DNA of 64,000 nucleotides from Planococcus sp. SK3692 (GTDB lineage: Bacteria > Bacillota > Bacilli > Bacillales_A > Planococcaceae): positions 248,001 to 312,000 of the forward strand of contig NZ_JARCHV010000001.1 in assembly GCF_028890485.2 (NCBI RefSeq), read 5' to 3'. Every line of letters starts with the position of its first letter. Position 1 is the first letter of the stretch. A model generated the notes under the pieces. It had not been told where the DNA came from and did not search any database. It saw only the letters and a program-made list of their open reading frames with translations. The position numbers and the translations under genes were made by a program. Positions 8,002 through 17,394 of this stretch are shown here, piece by piece.

Positions 8002-9156
8002 TTACTCTAAGAAATCTTTCAATCGTTTGCTGCGCGATGGATGGCGCAGTTTGCGAAGTGCTTTTGCTTCGATTTGACGGATGCGCTCGCGCGTCACGCC
8101 AAATACTTTTCCGACTTCTTCGAGTGTCCGCGTGCGGCCATCATCCAAGCCGAAACGCAGGCGTAAGACATTTTCTTCTCGGTCGGTCAATGTGTCGAGC
8201 ACGTCTTCCAATTGCTCTTTTAGCAATTCGTAAGCCGCGTGGTCAGACGGAGACTGCGCATCGGAATCTTCAATGAAGTCTCCCAAATGCGAATCGTCTT
8301 CTTCACCGATTGGTGTTTCAAGCGACACTGGTTCTTGGGCAATTTTGAGGATCTCACGCACTTTCTCAGGCAAGAGATCCATTTCTTCACCGATTTCTTC
8401 CGGTGAAGGCTCGCGCCCAAGGTCTTGCAATAGCTGGCGCTGTACGCGAATCAGTTTGTTGATCGTTTCGACCATATGGACCGGGATACGGATTGTGCGT
8501 GCCTGGTCAGCGATGGCGCGCGTAATCGCTTGGCGGATCCACCATGTGGCGTAGGTGCTGAATTTAAAGCCTTTCGAGTAGTCGAATTTCTCGACCGCTT
8601 TGATAAGCCCCATATTCCCTTCCTGGATCAAGTCCAAGAACAGCATGCCGCGGCCCACATAGCGTTTCGCGATTGAAACAACAAGGCGTAAGTTGGCTTC
8701 TGCGAGGCGCTTTTTCGCTTCCTCGTCGCCTTGTTCGATCAATTTCGCAAGGCGCACTTCCTCTTCGGCTTTCAATAGGTCGACGCGCCCGATTTCTTTC
8801 AGATACATGCGGACCGGATCGTTGATCTTGACGCCTGGCGGTACGCTCAAGTCGTTCAAGTCGAATTTTTCTTCCGTCGGTTTCATGAGGCGGTCCAAAT
8901 GTTCTTCATCGTCGCTCTTGCGTTCGAGTTCAATTCCGTGCCCTTCCAATTGATCAATGAATTCTTCTACTTGGTCCGATTCCATTTCGAAAATGGCCAA
9001 TTTATCGGCAATCTGTTCGTAGTTCAATTCTCCGGCTTTTTTCCCTTGTTCGATCAATTGCTTTTTCGCGTCTTCTACACTTGCTTCCGGGCCTTCAGCA
9101 GGCAACGGGATGCTGTTTGTTACGACTTCTGTTTGGCGTTCAGATTTCTCAGCCAT
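8002..9156 (-). CDS. rpoD: Primary sigma factor SigA (RpoD)
   Basis: This 384-residue housekeeping sigma factor directs RNA polymerase to -35/-10 promoters. Conserved regions are clear: 1.2 ([12 protein letters not shown]), 2.1-2.4 ([20 protein letters not shown]), 3 ([12 protein letters not shown]) and 4.2, where [20 protein letters not shown] contacts the -35. The acidic region 1.1 is present. The ATG at 9156 has AAAGGAGGAAG. It follows dnaG in the classic macromolecular synthesis operon; the rpsU member of that operon in other bacteria is at 24 kb here. Confidence 0.98.
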   Translation of the reverse strand: MAEKSERQTEVVTNSIPLPAEGPEASVEDAKKQLIEQGKKAGELNYEQIADKLAIFEMESDQVEEFIDQLEGHGIELERKSDDEEHLDRLMKPTEEKFDLNDLSVPPGVKINDPVRMYLKEIGRVDLLKAEEEVRLAKLIEQGDEEAKKRLAEANLRLVVSIAKRYVGRGMLFLDLIQEGNMGLIKAVEKFDYSKGFKFSTYATWWIRQAITRAIADQARTIRIPVHMVETINKLIRVQRQLLQDLGREPSPEEIGEEMDLLPEKVREILKIAQEPVSLETPIGEEDDSHLGDFIEDSDAQSPSDHAAYELLKEQLEDVLDTLTDREENVLRLRFGLDDGRTRTLEEVGKVFGVTRERIRQIEAKALRKLRHPSRSKRLKDFLE

Positions 9157-9189
9157 ACAACTTCCTCCTTTAGAAAAAACCGGAATAAT

Positions 9190-10998
9190 CTACAATGATT
9201 TCCTTAAAGCAATCACTTCTTGTGCTAGAAGCAAAGCGCGCTTCAAATCATGCTGTTTTTCCGCTTCTTTTGATTGCTGGATTTTTAAATTGATTTGTTG
9301 TTCGATGCGGTGCTTGTTCAAATGCTTCAGGCAATCTTCGATCTCTTCTTCCGGGTGTTCGGGATCTCTTTCGGCCAAGGCCGTCTCCATCACCAATTTC
9401 CGGAGTTCTTGATCCTTCAGGGTTTCCAAAAACTTATGAAAATCCGCCTTTTCCCATTCTTCGTAAAATCCAAGCAGCTGGACATAAAGCGCTTGGTATT
9501 CTTCACTGATGAAAGGGATGGTTTCCGCTTCCCGGGCAAGTTTGTCCATCACAGCCGGGTCTGCAAGCGCGTGTGCGAACAGCATACGTTCTGCGCGGTG
9601 CAGCGACGTGATTTTCTTTTGTTCCCGTTTAGGGGCTGCTTGGACCGATTCAGCGGCTTTTGGCCTGCTGCGTTCGATGCTGCGTGTTTCTAAGCGTCTG
9701 TACTGCTGCAATATCGCTTCTTCTGAAAGCTTTGTTTCGGCCGACAGCTGCTTAATATACAAATCTCTTTCAACCGGCGAGGATTTTCCGGCCAATAGCT
9801 GGAGCACCTCTTGGATATATTGAAGGAGATCGTTTTCATATTGAAAATTCTTATGGCGGCGCGCATGCATCATCGCAAATGCGATAAAGGTTTGCGGCTT
9901 TTCGATAACGTTCTCACGAAAAGCATCGGCGCCGTTTTGGCGGACATAATCGTCGGGGTCCATGCCGTTAGGCAAGACTGCAATTCCGACTTTGAAATTC
10001 GCTTCTTCGAGCGGGACCGCCGCCCGCTTTGCCGCTTCCCATCCGGCATCATCACCGTCAAAGCACACGACCACTTCCTGCGCAAAACGCTTCATTTGGC
10101 GGATGTGCTGGGATGTCAATGAAGTCCCCATGGTCGCGAGCGCGTTGTCGATGCCAGCCTTTCCGGCAGCAATGACATCCATGAATCCTTCAAACAAGAC
10201 GATTTTTCGATTTTTCCGGATGGCACCGCGTGCTAGATGAACATTATAGAGAACTTGGCTTTTTTGGAAAATCGGTGATTCCGGGCTGTTCATGTATTTC
10301 GCTTCCTGCTTCGACTGCTCAAGCACCCTGCCTGAAAACGCAATTGCTTTGCCGTTTTCGTTCATGATCGGAAACATGATCCTGCCGCGGAAACGATCAA
10401 ACCAGCCATCAGATTTCTCACGTTTGATGGCCAGCCCACTCGCTTCCAATTGTTCATCATCGTAGCCTTTTCTGCGAAGGGCTACTTCCATATAGTTCCA
10501 TTCAGGAAGCGCCCAGCCGATTCGGTATTTTTCGATGATTTCCTGGGTGAATCCCCGATTCTCCAAATAATCAAGAGCCGCTTGCCCTTCTTCGGTGTTC
10601 AGCAAAATATGATGGTACATATCAGCAGCAAATTCATGCATCAAAATGAGCGGATCGTCATTCCTTGCCTGAGCTGCCCCTTTGCCTTCGCCTGGCTGGA
10701 CATCGATTTCAATTCCTGAACGCTCGCCGAGTTTGGCTAGCGCTTCCTGGAAGCTGATGTTTTCGATATCCATTATAAACGTGATGGCGTTGCCGCCCGC
10801 CCCGCAGCCGAAGCAATGAAAAATCTGCTTATCGGCCGTCACTGAAAAGGACGGTGTGCTTTCCCCGTGGAAGGGGCAAAGGCCAAACCAATTACGGCCT
10901 CTTTTCGTCAATTGGACATATTCGCCCACGACGTCCACAATATCCGCTTTAGAGCGGATTTCTTCAATCACTTCTTCAGGAATTCGATTGGACACCAT
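9190..10998 (-). CDS. dnaG: DNA primase
   Basis: DnaG makes RNA primers for replication. The 602-residue protein has the CHC2 zinc-binding domain (LCPFHGESTPSFSV...FHCFGCGAGG), the TOPRIM core (LFEGFMDVIA and CFDGDDAGWEAAKRA) and a C-terminal helicase-binding region. The ATG at 10998 is followed at once by a GTG codon; the ribosome site AAAGATGG is weak, so initiation strength is uncertain. It lies 33 bases upstream of sigA. The yqxD gene that follows ppsR in B. subtilis is absent here. Confidence 0.97.
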   Translation of the reverse strand: MVSNRIPEEVIEEIRSKADIVDVVGEYVQLTKRGRNWFGLCPFHGESTPSFSVTADKQIFHCFGCGAGGNAITFIMDIENISFQEALAKLGERSGIEIDVQPGEGKGAAQARNDDPLILMHEFAADMYHHILLNTEEGQAALDYLENRGFTQEIIEKYRIGWALPEWNYMEVALRRKGYDDEQLEASGLAIKREKSDGWFDRFRGRIMFPIMNENGKAIAFSGRVLEQSKQEAKYMNSPESPIFQKSQVLYNVHLARGAIRKNRKIVLFEGFMDVIAAGKAGIDNALATMGTSLTSQHIRQMKRFAQEVVVCFDGDDAGWEAAKRAAVPLEEANFKVGIAVLPNGMDPDDYVRQNGADAFRENVIEKPQTFIAFAMMHARRHKNFQYENDLLQYIQEVLQLLAGKSSPVERDLYIKQLSAETKLSEEAILQQYRRLETRSIERSRPKAAESVQAAPKREQKKITSLHRAERMLFAHALADPAVMDKLAREAETIPFISEEYQALYVQLLGFYEEWEKADFHKFLETLKDQELRKLVMETALAERDPEHPEEEIEDCLKHLNKHRIEQQINLKIQQSKEAEKQHDLKRALLLAQEVIALRKSL

Positions 10999-11187
10999 AT
11001 CACCATCTTTATTTGCTTACTTTACTTAATTCGTTGAAATCCATCAAAATCCTTCAAATTTCGACAAAAAGATGGGAAAGCTCATCATGTTGTTAGTAAG
11101 CTTTAGCCACAATTCTTCATTATAAAACGTTTTTTTGTAAAAATCCATAAAAAGGCGTAGAAAAACGGTCTTTTAATTATACAAGCA
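10999..11187 (-). promoter_or_regulatory. Leader and possible promoter region of dnaG-rpoD
   Basis: This AT-rich gap should hold the promoter of the dnaG-rpoD unit. On the minus strand a perfect -10 TATAAT occurs at 11119-11124, but no convincing -35 is found 16-18 bases upstream. The stretch 11034-11062 holds an imperfect inverted repeat (GAAAT...ATTTC). No small open frame with a ribosome site was seen. Confidence 0.4.
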
Positions 11188-11216
11188 TAAGAAAAACCGC
11201 CTTGATAGGCGGAATC
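11188..11216 (-). terminator. Intrinsic terminator after ppsR
   Basis: Short stem CCGCC / GGCGG with a TTTTT run in the ppsR direction. Confidence 0.7.
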
Positions 11217-11219
11217 CTC

Positions 11220-12029
11220 TTATTGTTTTTGCAGTTTGCCTAGAATCAAATTCGCCGTTTCCTCAACAGCACGATTCGTCACATCGAGTGTTTCGCAGCC
11301 GATGCGGTCGACCACTTTGCGAAAATGGACAATCTCCTCATGGATGCGGTCCAATTTTGCATAATTGGCATCATCGTTTAAACCAAGTGCAATCAAACGC
11401 TCTTTGCGGATATTGTTCAACTTCTCCGGCGAGATGACCAAACCGAAGCATTTTTTCGGATCCACGTCGAACAGCTCATCCGGCGGGTCCACTTCAGGCA
11501 CGAGCGGCACGTTGGCAACTTTCAGCCGTTTATGCGCCAGATACTGGGATAGCGGAGTTTTCGATGTTCTCGATACCCCCACCAAGACGATATCCGCAAG
11601 CAGTATGCCGCGCGGGTCCCGACCGTCGTCGTATTTGACCGCAAATTCGATCGCTTCAACTTTCTTGAAGTAATCATCGTCAAGCTTACGCACCAGCCCG
11701 GCTTCGCCAATCGGCGCCGAATGCAGCTCCTCTTCCAAAGCATCGAGCAATGGACCCATCAAGTCGATCGCTTTAATGCCGTGGCGTGCTGTTTCACGTT
11801 CAACGAAATGGCGTAGTTCTTTCGAGACGAGCGTATAGACAATCACTGCCCGCTGACCATCTGCCAGTTTGATGATCTCCTGCAAGTGTTCAATGGAATC
11901 GATATAAGGGAACCGCTTCAAGACGGCATTTTGTTCTGTATTTAAGTATTGGCTGATGGCCGCTTTTGCGACTAGTTCTCCGGTTTCGCCCACCGAATCG
12001 GAGACGATAAACACGCGCAATAAACTCAT
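11220..12029 (-). CDS. ppsR: Pyruvate, phosphate dikinase regulatory protein-like (YqfL, DUF299)
   Basis: This 269-residue bifunctional serine/threonine kinase and pyrophosphorylase family protein controls PEP-forming dikinases or synthases by ADP-dependent phosphorylation. Family motifs are VSDSVGETGELVAKAA at the N-terminus and the P-loop-like GVSRTSKTPLSQYLA in the middle. I chose ATG 12029 (MSLLRVF) because GAGGTG sits 6 bases upstream; the GTG at 12038 lies inside that ribosome site. It follows ccpN by 10 bases, as yqfL follows yqzB in B. subtilis, where YqfL modulates CcpN. Confidence 0.9.
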   Translation of the reverse strand: MSLLRVFIVSDSVGETGELVAKAAISQYLNTEQNAVLKRFPYIDSIEHLQEIIKLADGQRAVIVYTLVSKELRHFVERETARHGIKAIDLMGPLLDALEEELHSAPIGEAGLVRKLDDDYFKKVEAIEFAVKYDDGRDPRGILLADIVLVGVSRTSKTPLSQYLAHKRLKVANVPLVPEVDPPDELFDVDPKKCFGLVISPEKLNNIRKERLIALGLNDDANYAKLDRIHEEIVHFRKVVDRIGCETLDVTNRAVEETANLILGKLQKQ

Positions 12030-12039
12030 ATTCTGCACC

Positions 12040-12678
12040 TCACAGTTCGTGGTTTTCCGAAAGGGATAAAAATGCCCGCGTAATATTGGTCTTGGTTAGG
12101 CGGCCGACCACTTTATATCCTTCCGGTTGTTCTTCGACGACCGGCAATGCATCGATTTGCTGGTTAATTAGCCGGTTTGCAGCCTGTATGAGCGAATCAT
12201 TGCGCAGACAATACGTGATATTCGGCATGCGCGTCATGATAATATGTACAGGAATTGCATTTAAGTCCTGATTGCCAAGGCTCGTACGCAATAAATCTTT
12301 GCGTGACAGGACACCCGCAAGGCAGGATTTTTTATCCACAACAAAAAGCGTCCCGACGTCATCCAGAAACATCTGGCTGATGGCATCGTATACGCTGACA
12401 TCATCCCTGACTACGACAGGGATTGACTGGAAATCCTTCACTTTCATATTGTTCATCGTATCGGTAATATCCTGGCCCGGTTTCTTGCCCGAATAAAAAT
12501 AACCGACACGCGGCCTGGCATCTAAAAAGCCTGCCATCGTCAAAATTGCAAGATCCGGCCGCAGTGTTGCACGCGTCAAATTCAGACGGTCTGCGATCTG
12601 CTCGCCTGTAATCGGGCCATTGCCTTTGACGATCTGTAAAATTTCCTCTTGCCGCTTATTGAGTTCGATTGGACTCAC
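12040..12678 (-). CDS. ccpN: CcpN-type transcriptional repressor (HTH plus two CBS domains)
   Basis: This 212-residue regulator matches CcpN, which represses gluconeogenic genes (gapB, pckA) in the presence of glucose in B. subtilis. It has a winged helix-turn-helix (about residues 8-60, GEQIADRLNLTRATLRPDLA) and two CBS domains (about 80-135 and 145-205) that bind adenine nucleotides. The start is GTG at 12678 with GAGGCGG upstream. It is divergent from glyS and pairs with ppsR. The target genes are not in the window. Confidence 0.9.
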   Translation of the reverse strand: MSPIELNKRQEEILQIVKGNGPITGEQIADRLNLTRATLRPDLAILTMAGFLDARPRVGYFYSGKKPGQDITDTMNNMKVKDFQSIPVVVRDDVSVYDAISQMFLDDVGTLFVVDKKSCLAGVLSRKDLLRTSLGNQDLNAIPVHIIMTRMPNITYCLRNDSLIQAANRLINQQIDALPVVEEQPEGYKVVGRLTKTNITRAFLSLSENHEL

Positions 12679-12715
12679 CGCCTCAAATTCAAATATGTTA
12701 TACTCAATACCAATT

Positions 12716-12745
12716 ATTATATACTATTGCATGCCATATTGCGAA
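12716..12745 (-). promoter_or_regulatory. Predicted promoter of ccpN-ppsR
   Basis: Minus-strand -35 TTCGCA (12740-12745) and -10 TATAAT (12716-12721), 18 bases apart. The -35 occupies almost the same bases as the -35 of the divergent glyS promoter. Confidence 0.45.
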
Positions 12746-12767
12746 GAAAAGATTGCCATGATACAAT
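12739..12767 (+). promoter_or_regulatory. Predicted promoter of glyS T-box transcript
   Basis: -35 TTGCGA (12739-12744) and -10 TACAAT (12762-12767) with a 17-base spacer. Transcription would start near 12774, just before the T-box leader. Confidence 0.55.
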
Positions 12768-12773
12768 AATCGG

Positions 12774-12975
12774 GAATCAAATAATGGCAGTGATGGATCG
12801 ATAAGTACCGCGCACGAAGCGAGCAGGGATGGTGAAAGCCTGCAAAGCGGGAAACGGCAATCCGGAGCCATAGGTAATGCGAGCGGGCTGGACTTTCAGC
12901 CAATCGAGGTGGAACCGCGGGTAACGTACTCGTCCTCGGACTTTTGTCCGTGGCGTGTGCGATTTTTTTATTTTA
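12774..12975 (+). ncRNA. T-box riboswitch leader of glyS
   Basis: This leader senses uncharged tRNA-Gly. The conserved T-box AGGTGGAACCGCGGGT is at 12907-12922 and the stem I distal-loop motif GATGGTGAAAGCC lies upstream. The best specifier codon is GGC (12856-12858), in the context GAAAC-GGC-A, which matches glycine. Binding of uncharged tRNA would favour the antiterminator over the terminator stem that follows and allow glyS expression. The specifier is inferred from position, not from a folded model. Confidence 0.88.
12930..12975 (+). terminator. T-box-controlled terminator of glyS
   Basis: A long stem starting at CGTACTCG and closing at GGCGTGTGCG, with loop TTTT, is followed by ATTTTTTTATTTT. 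Its 5' side competes with the T-box antiterminator. Confidence 0.8.
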
Positions 12976-12989
12976 TGGAGGTAATGAAG

Positions 12990-14366
12990 ATGTCAATGGA
13001 AAAAGTAGTATCATTAGCCAAACACCGGGGATTCGTCTTCCCGGGCTCTGAAATTTACGGCGGGCTCGCCAACACGTGGGATTACGGCCCTCTCGGCGTC
13101 GAGCTGAAAAACAACATCAAAAAAGCATGGTGGAAGAAATTCGTCCAGGAATCCGTCCATAACGTCGGTTTGGACGCTGCCATCCTGATGAACCCGAAAA
13201 CTTGGGAAGCATCCGGCCACCTCGGCAACTTCAACGACCCGATGATCGATTGCAAATCGTGCAAATCACGCCACCGTGCCGATAAGCTGATTGAAAATGC
13301 ATTGGATGAAAAAGGCATCGAGCTAATCGTCGACGGCTTATCGTTCGATCGCATGAAAGAACTGATCGATGAGCATGAAATTACATGCCCGACTTGCGGC
13401 AAAGCTGATTTCACGGAGATCCGCCAGTTCAATTTGATGTTCAAGACTTTCCAGGGCGTTACTGAATCATCGACGAACGAAGTGTATTTGCGTCCGGAAA
13501 CGGCACAAGGGATCTTCGTCAACTATAAAAATGTTCAGCGCTCCATGCGCAAGAAAATGCCTTTCGGTATCGCACAGATCGGCAAGAGCTTCCGCAACGA
13601 AATCACGCCAGGGAACTTCACGTTCCGCACACGCGAGTTCGAACAGATGGAACTCGAATTCTTCTGTAAGCCAGGCGAAGACCTTGAATGGTATGCCTAC
13701 TGGCGCGACTTCTGCAAAAACTGGCTGCTTGAGCTGAACATGGCTGAAGACAATATGCGTTTGCGCGAGCACGACGCCGATGAGTTGTCCCATTACTCGA
13801 ACGCCACTGTCGACATCGAATACAAATTCCCATTCGGATGGGGAGAACTATGGGGCATCGCGGACCGTACCGATTTCGATTTGAAGCGCCATATGGAATA
13901 TTCCGGCGAAGACTTCAATTACATCGATCCGGCAACGAACGAACGCTACGTACCGTATTGCATCGAACCATCTCTCGGCGCAGACCGCGTGACACTCGCT
14001 TTCCTTGTGGATGCATTCCAGGAAGAAAGCTTGGACAATGATGATACACGTACGGTGCTGAAGTTCCACCCGGCACTTGCGCCATACAAAGCAGCGGTAT
14101 TGCCTTTGTCGAAAAAGCTTTCTGAAGGCGCGACGGAAGTATTCGCCGACCTTGCGAAGCATTTCATGGTCGATTATGATGAGTCCCAGTCCATCGGGAA
14201 ACGCTACCGCCGCCAGGATGAAATCGGCACGCCGTTCTGCATCACCTACGATTTCGATTCTGTCGAAGACGGTGAAGTGACCGTGCGCCACCGCGATTCC
14301 ATGGAACAAGTCCGCATGCCGATCAAAGACGTGCAAGCGTATATCGAACAGCATATCCAATTTTAA
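12990..14366 (+). CDS. glyS: Glycyl-tRNA synthetase, alpha2 type
   Basis: This 458-residue class II enzyme charges tRNA-Gly. It is the single-chain (homodimeric) type, not the GlyQ/GlyS heterotetramer of B. subtilis. Visible features are [20 protein letters not shown] near the N-terminus, paired cysteines CKSCKSRH and CPTCGKADF for zinc, motif 2 ([26 protein letters not shown]) and motif 3 ([10 protein letters not shown]). ATG 12990 was chosen because GGAGG lies 8 bases upstream; frames starting further up lie in the T-box terminator. Expression should depend on the T-box. Confidence 0.96.
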   Translation: MSMEKVVSLAKHRGFVFPGSEIYGGLANTWDYGPLGVELKNNIKKAWWKKFVQESVHNVGLDAAILMNPKTWEASGHLGNFNDPMIDCKSCKSRHRADKLIENALDEKGIELIVDGLSFDRMKELIDEHEITCPTCGKADFTEIRQFNLMFKTFQGVTESSTNEVYLRPETAQGIFVNYKNVQRSMRKKMPFGIAQIGKSFRNEITPGNFTFRTREFEQMELEFFCKPGEDLEWYAYWRDFCKNWLLELNMAEDNMRLREHDADELSHYSNATVDIEYKFPFGWGELWGIADRTDFDLKRHMEYSGEDFNYIDPATNERYVPYCIEPSLGADRVTLAFLVDAFQEESLDNDDTRTVLKFHPALAPYKAAVLPLSKKLSEGATEVFADLAKHFMVDYDESQSIGKRYRRQDEIGTPFCITYDFDSVEDGEVTVRHRDSMEQVRMPIKDVQAYIEQHIQF

Positions 14367-14368
14367 TC

Positions 14369-14415
14369 AAAAAAAGACATCCCGAGGCTAGTCGCCTTCA
14401 GGGATGTCTTTTTTC
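14369..14415. terminator. Bidirectional terminator overlapping the recO 3' end
   Basis: Stem AAAAGACATCCC / GGGATGTCTTTT with A and T runs on both sides, between convergent glyS and recO. On the recO side one arm is coding sequence (codons for KKDIP) and the recO stop lies in the loop. Confidence 0.88.
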
Positions 14416-15173
14416 GGTTCCGGGAAAAATTCCGGCGTCCGCTCGAGCTGCTCTAGAAACGAACGCGACTTCAGCCGGATGCCTGCCTGTTCCTCGTAAA
14501 TGGTCCGGACGATTTGCTTGAGCAAAGTTTTCGACTCTTTCTTCAAGGTCAATGCTCCGACACGTTCAATCGGCACGAAATAAAACGTGCGGATTAATTT
14601 CACGAGCGCCGGGCTTAAGCGGATAATGTAGCGGTCGAGATGGAAGCAGCGATGGCACAAAAAGCCGAGTTCCTGGAACGAGAAGGCGAATTCCCCTTCC
14701 GTCGCACCGCAATTGGCGCATTCGTGCAATGTCGGGGTGAGCCCCGCCACGCGCAGCATTTTCCATTCGACAAACAAGGTGATAGCTTCCGGGTCATAGC
14801 CGTCCGCAATCGCGTGCAGCGCCTGATACAGCATATCGTAGATCGCCGGCTGCGGCTCGTCCTGTTCCGTCAGGCGGTCGATCAGTTCTGTGACATAGCT
14901 CGCATAGGCGGTGGCCATGATGTCCTCGCGGATATGGCGCAGCGACTCCAATTGGTCGCCTGCCTGCAACGTGCCCATGCCGCGGCCTTTATAGATCGAG
15001 AAAACGCCGTGGGTAAACGGCTGCGTGATGGCCGCCAGGCGGCTTGCGGGCTTTTTCGCACCGCGTGCCATGCATGTGATCTTCCCTGCTTCTTTCGTAA
15101 ACAAAGTGACAATTTTATTCGTTTCCCCATAGGGACGCGTTCGGATGACAATGCCTTCGAGTTGGTTCTGCAT
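14388..15173 (-). CDS. recO: DNA repair protein RecO
   Basis: RecO loads RecA onto SSB-coated single-stranded DNA with RecR. The 261-residue protein has an N-terminal OB-fold (EGIVIRTRPYGETNKIVTLFT) and a C-terminal helical domain with four cysteines in CANCGATEGEF...LGFLCHRC, a zinc site. AAGGAGCC precedes the ATG at 15173. It lies 12 bases after era. The B. subtilis yqzL microgene between era and recO is absent. Confidence 0.95.
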   Translation of the reverse strand: MQNQLEGIVIRTRPYGETNKIVTLFTKEAGKITCMARGAKKPASRLAAITQPFTHGVFSIYKGRGMGTLQAGDQLESLRHIREDIMATAYASYVTELIDRLTEQDEPQPAIYDMLYQALHAIADGYDPEAITLFVEWKMLRVAGLTPTLHECANCGATEGEFAFSFQELGFLCHRCFHLDRYIIRLSPALVKLIRTFYFVPIERVGALTLKKESKTLLKQIVRTIYEEQAGIRLKSRSFLEQLERTPEFFPEPKKDIPEGD

Positions 15174-15185
15174 GAGCCAGGCTCC

Positions 15186-16506
<1,321 letters not shown>

Positions 16507-16550
16507 TCACTTTTCTATGATCACAGCAGCAGTCAGCTGCCGGATGATGT

Positions 16551-16904
16551 TTAAAACCATTTAGGCAAAAAGATCAGTAAACCGATTATAGCACTTGTCA
16601 CAGCAAATACCAAAACGGCTCCTGCCGCCATGTCTTTCGCTTGCTTCGCCAGCGGATGGCGCTCTCTCGTAACGAGGTCGACGGTCCGCTCCAACGCGGA
16701 ATTGACCAGCTCAAGTGCCAACATGCCTCCGATCAGCACAATCACCAACATCCACTCGATACAGTCGAGGCCAGTCCAGATGCCGGCGATCAAGACGATC
16801 AATGCAGATACTGCATGCACTTTCATATTCTGTTCCCGCTTTAGCGATGAGGCAATCCCTTGTGCCGCAAAACGAAATGAGGATAGAAACTTACTCAGCT
16901 TCAT
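16551..16904 (-). CDS. dgkA: Undecaprenol/diacylglycerol kinase (DgkA family)
   Basis: This small integral membrane kinase has about three transmembrane helices. Gram-positive members mainly phosphorylate undecaprenol, feeding the cell-wall lipid carrier pool. The family signature ELVNSALERTVDL is followed by KQAKDMAAGAVLV. The start is uncertain: ATG 16904 (117 aa) and ATG 16910 both overlap the end of ybeY, and a TTG lies at 16925. The ribosome site is poor, so translation probably depends on coupling to ybeY. Confidence 0.9.
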   Translation of the reverse strand: MKLSKFLSSFRFAAQGIASSLKREQNMKVHAVSALIVLIAGIWTGLDCIEWMLVIVLIGGMLALELVNSALERTVDLVTRERHPLAKQAKDMAAGAVLVFAVTSAIIGLLIFLPKWF

Positions 16905-17373
16905 GCCCATCACGCGTAACGCCAAGGGAAGCTAAAATTTCTTCCTGTCTACCGAACATTTCCTTTTCATCTTGTTCATTCATATGGTCATATCCGAGCA
17001 GATGCAAAAAGCCGTGCACCGCCAAAAAACCGAGCTCGCGTTCGAAACTATGCCCGTATTCCTCTGCCTGTTGCTTGGTGCGCTCCACCGAGATGATGAT
17101 ATCCCCGAGCAGTCGCGGACCTGTTTCGCCGATGATGGCCACTTCATCTTCCCCTTGTTCTTCCATTGAGAAGGAGATGACGTCCGTCGCCTGGTCCTTG
17201 TCCCGGTAATCCCGGTTGATTGCACGGATCGATTCATCATCGGTAAATGTGACCGATACTTCCGCCTCTCCTGTTTGCTCATGCTGGGCCGCGTGTTCCA
17301 ATACCTTGTTCACAAAGGCCAGCGCCTTGTCGTCTAATTGTTTTGTTTCGTCTATGAAGTCAATTGTCAGCAT
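16891..17373 (-). CDS. ybeY: Endoribonuclease YbeY
   Basis: YbeY is a zinc-dependent RNase for 16S rRNA 3' processing and 70S quality control. The 160-residue protein carries the metal-binding motif HGFLHLLGYDH near residue 120-130. GGAGGAGG precedes the ATG at 17373. It sits in the pgpH-ybeY-dgkA-cdd-era-recO run, the same order as in B. subtilis. Confidence 0.96.
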   Translation of the reverse strand: MLTIDFIDETKQLDDKALAFVNKVLEHAAQHEQTGEAEVSVTFTDDESIRAINRDYRDKDQATDVISFSMEEQGEDEVAIIGETGPRLLGDIIISVERTKQQAEEYGHSFERELGFLAVHGFLHLLGYDHMNEQDEKEMFGRQEEILASLGVTRDGHEAE

Positions 17374-17394
17374 CGCTTTGCCTCCTCCAGTACA

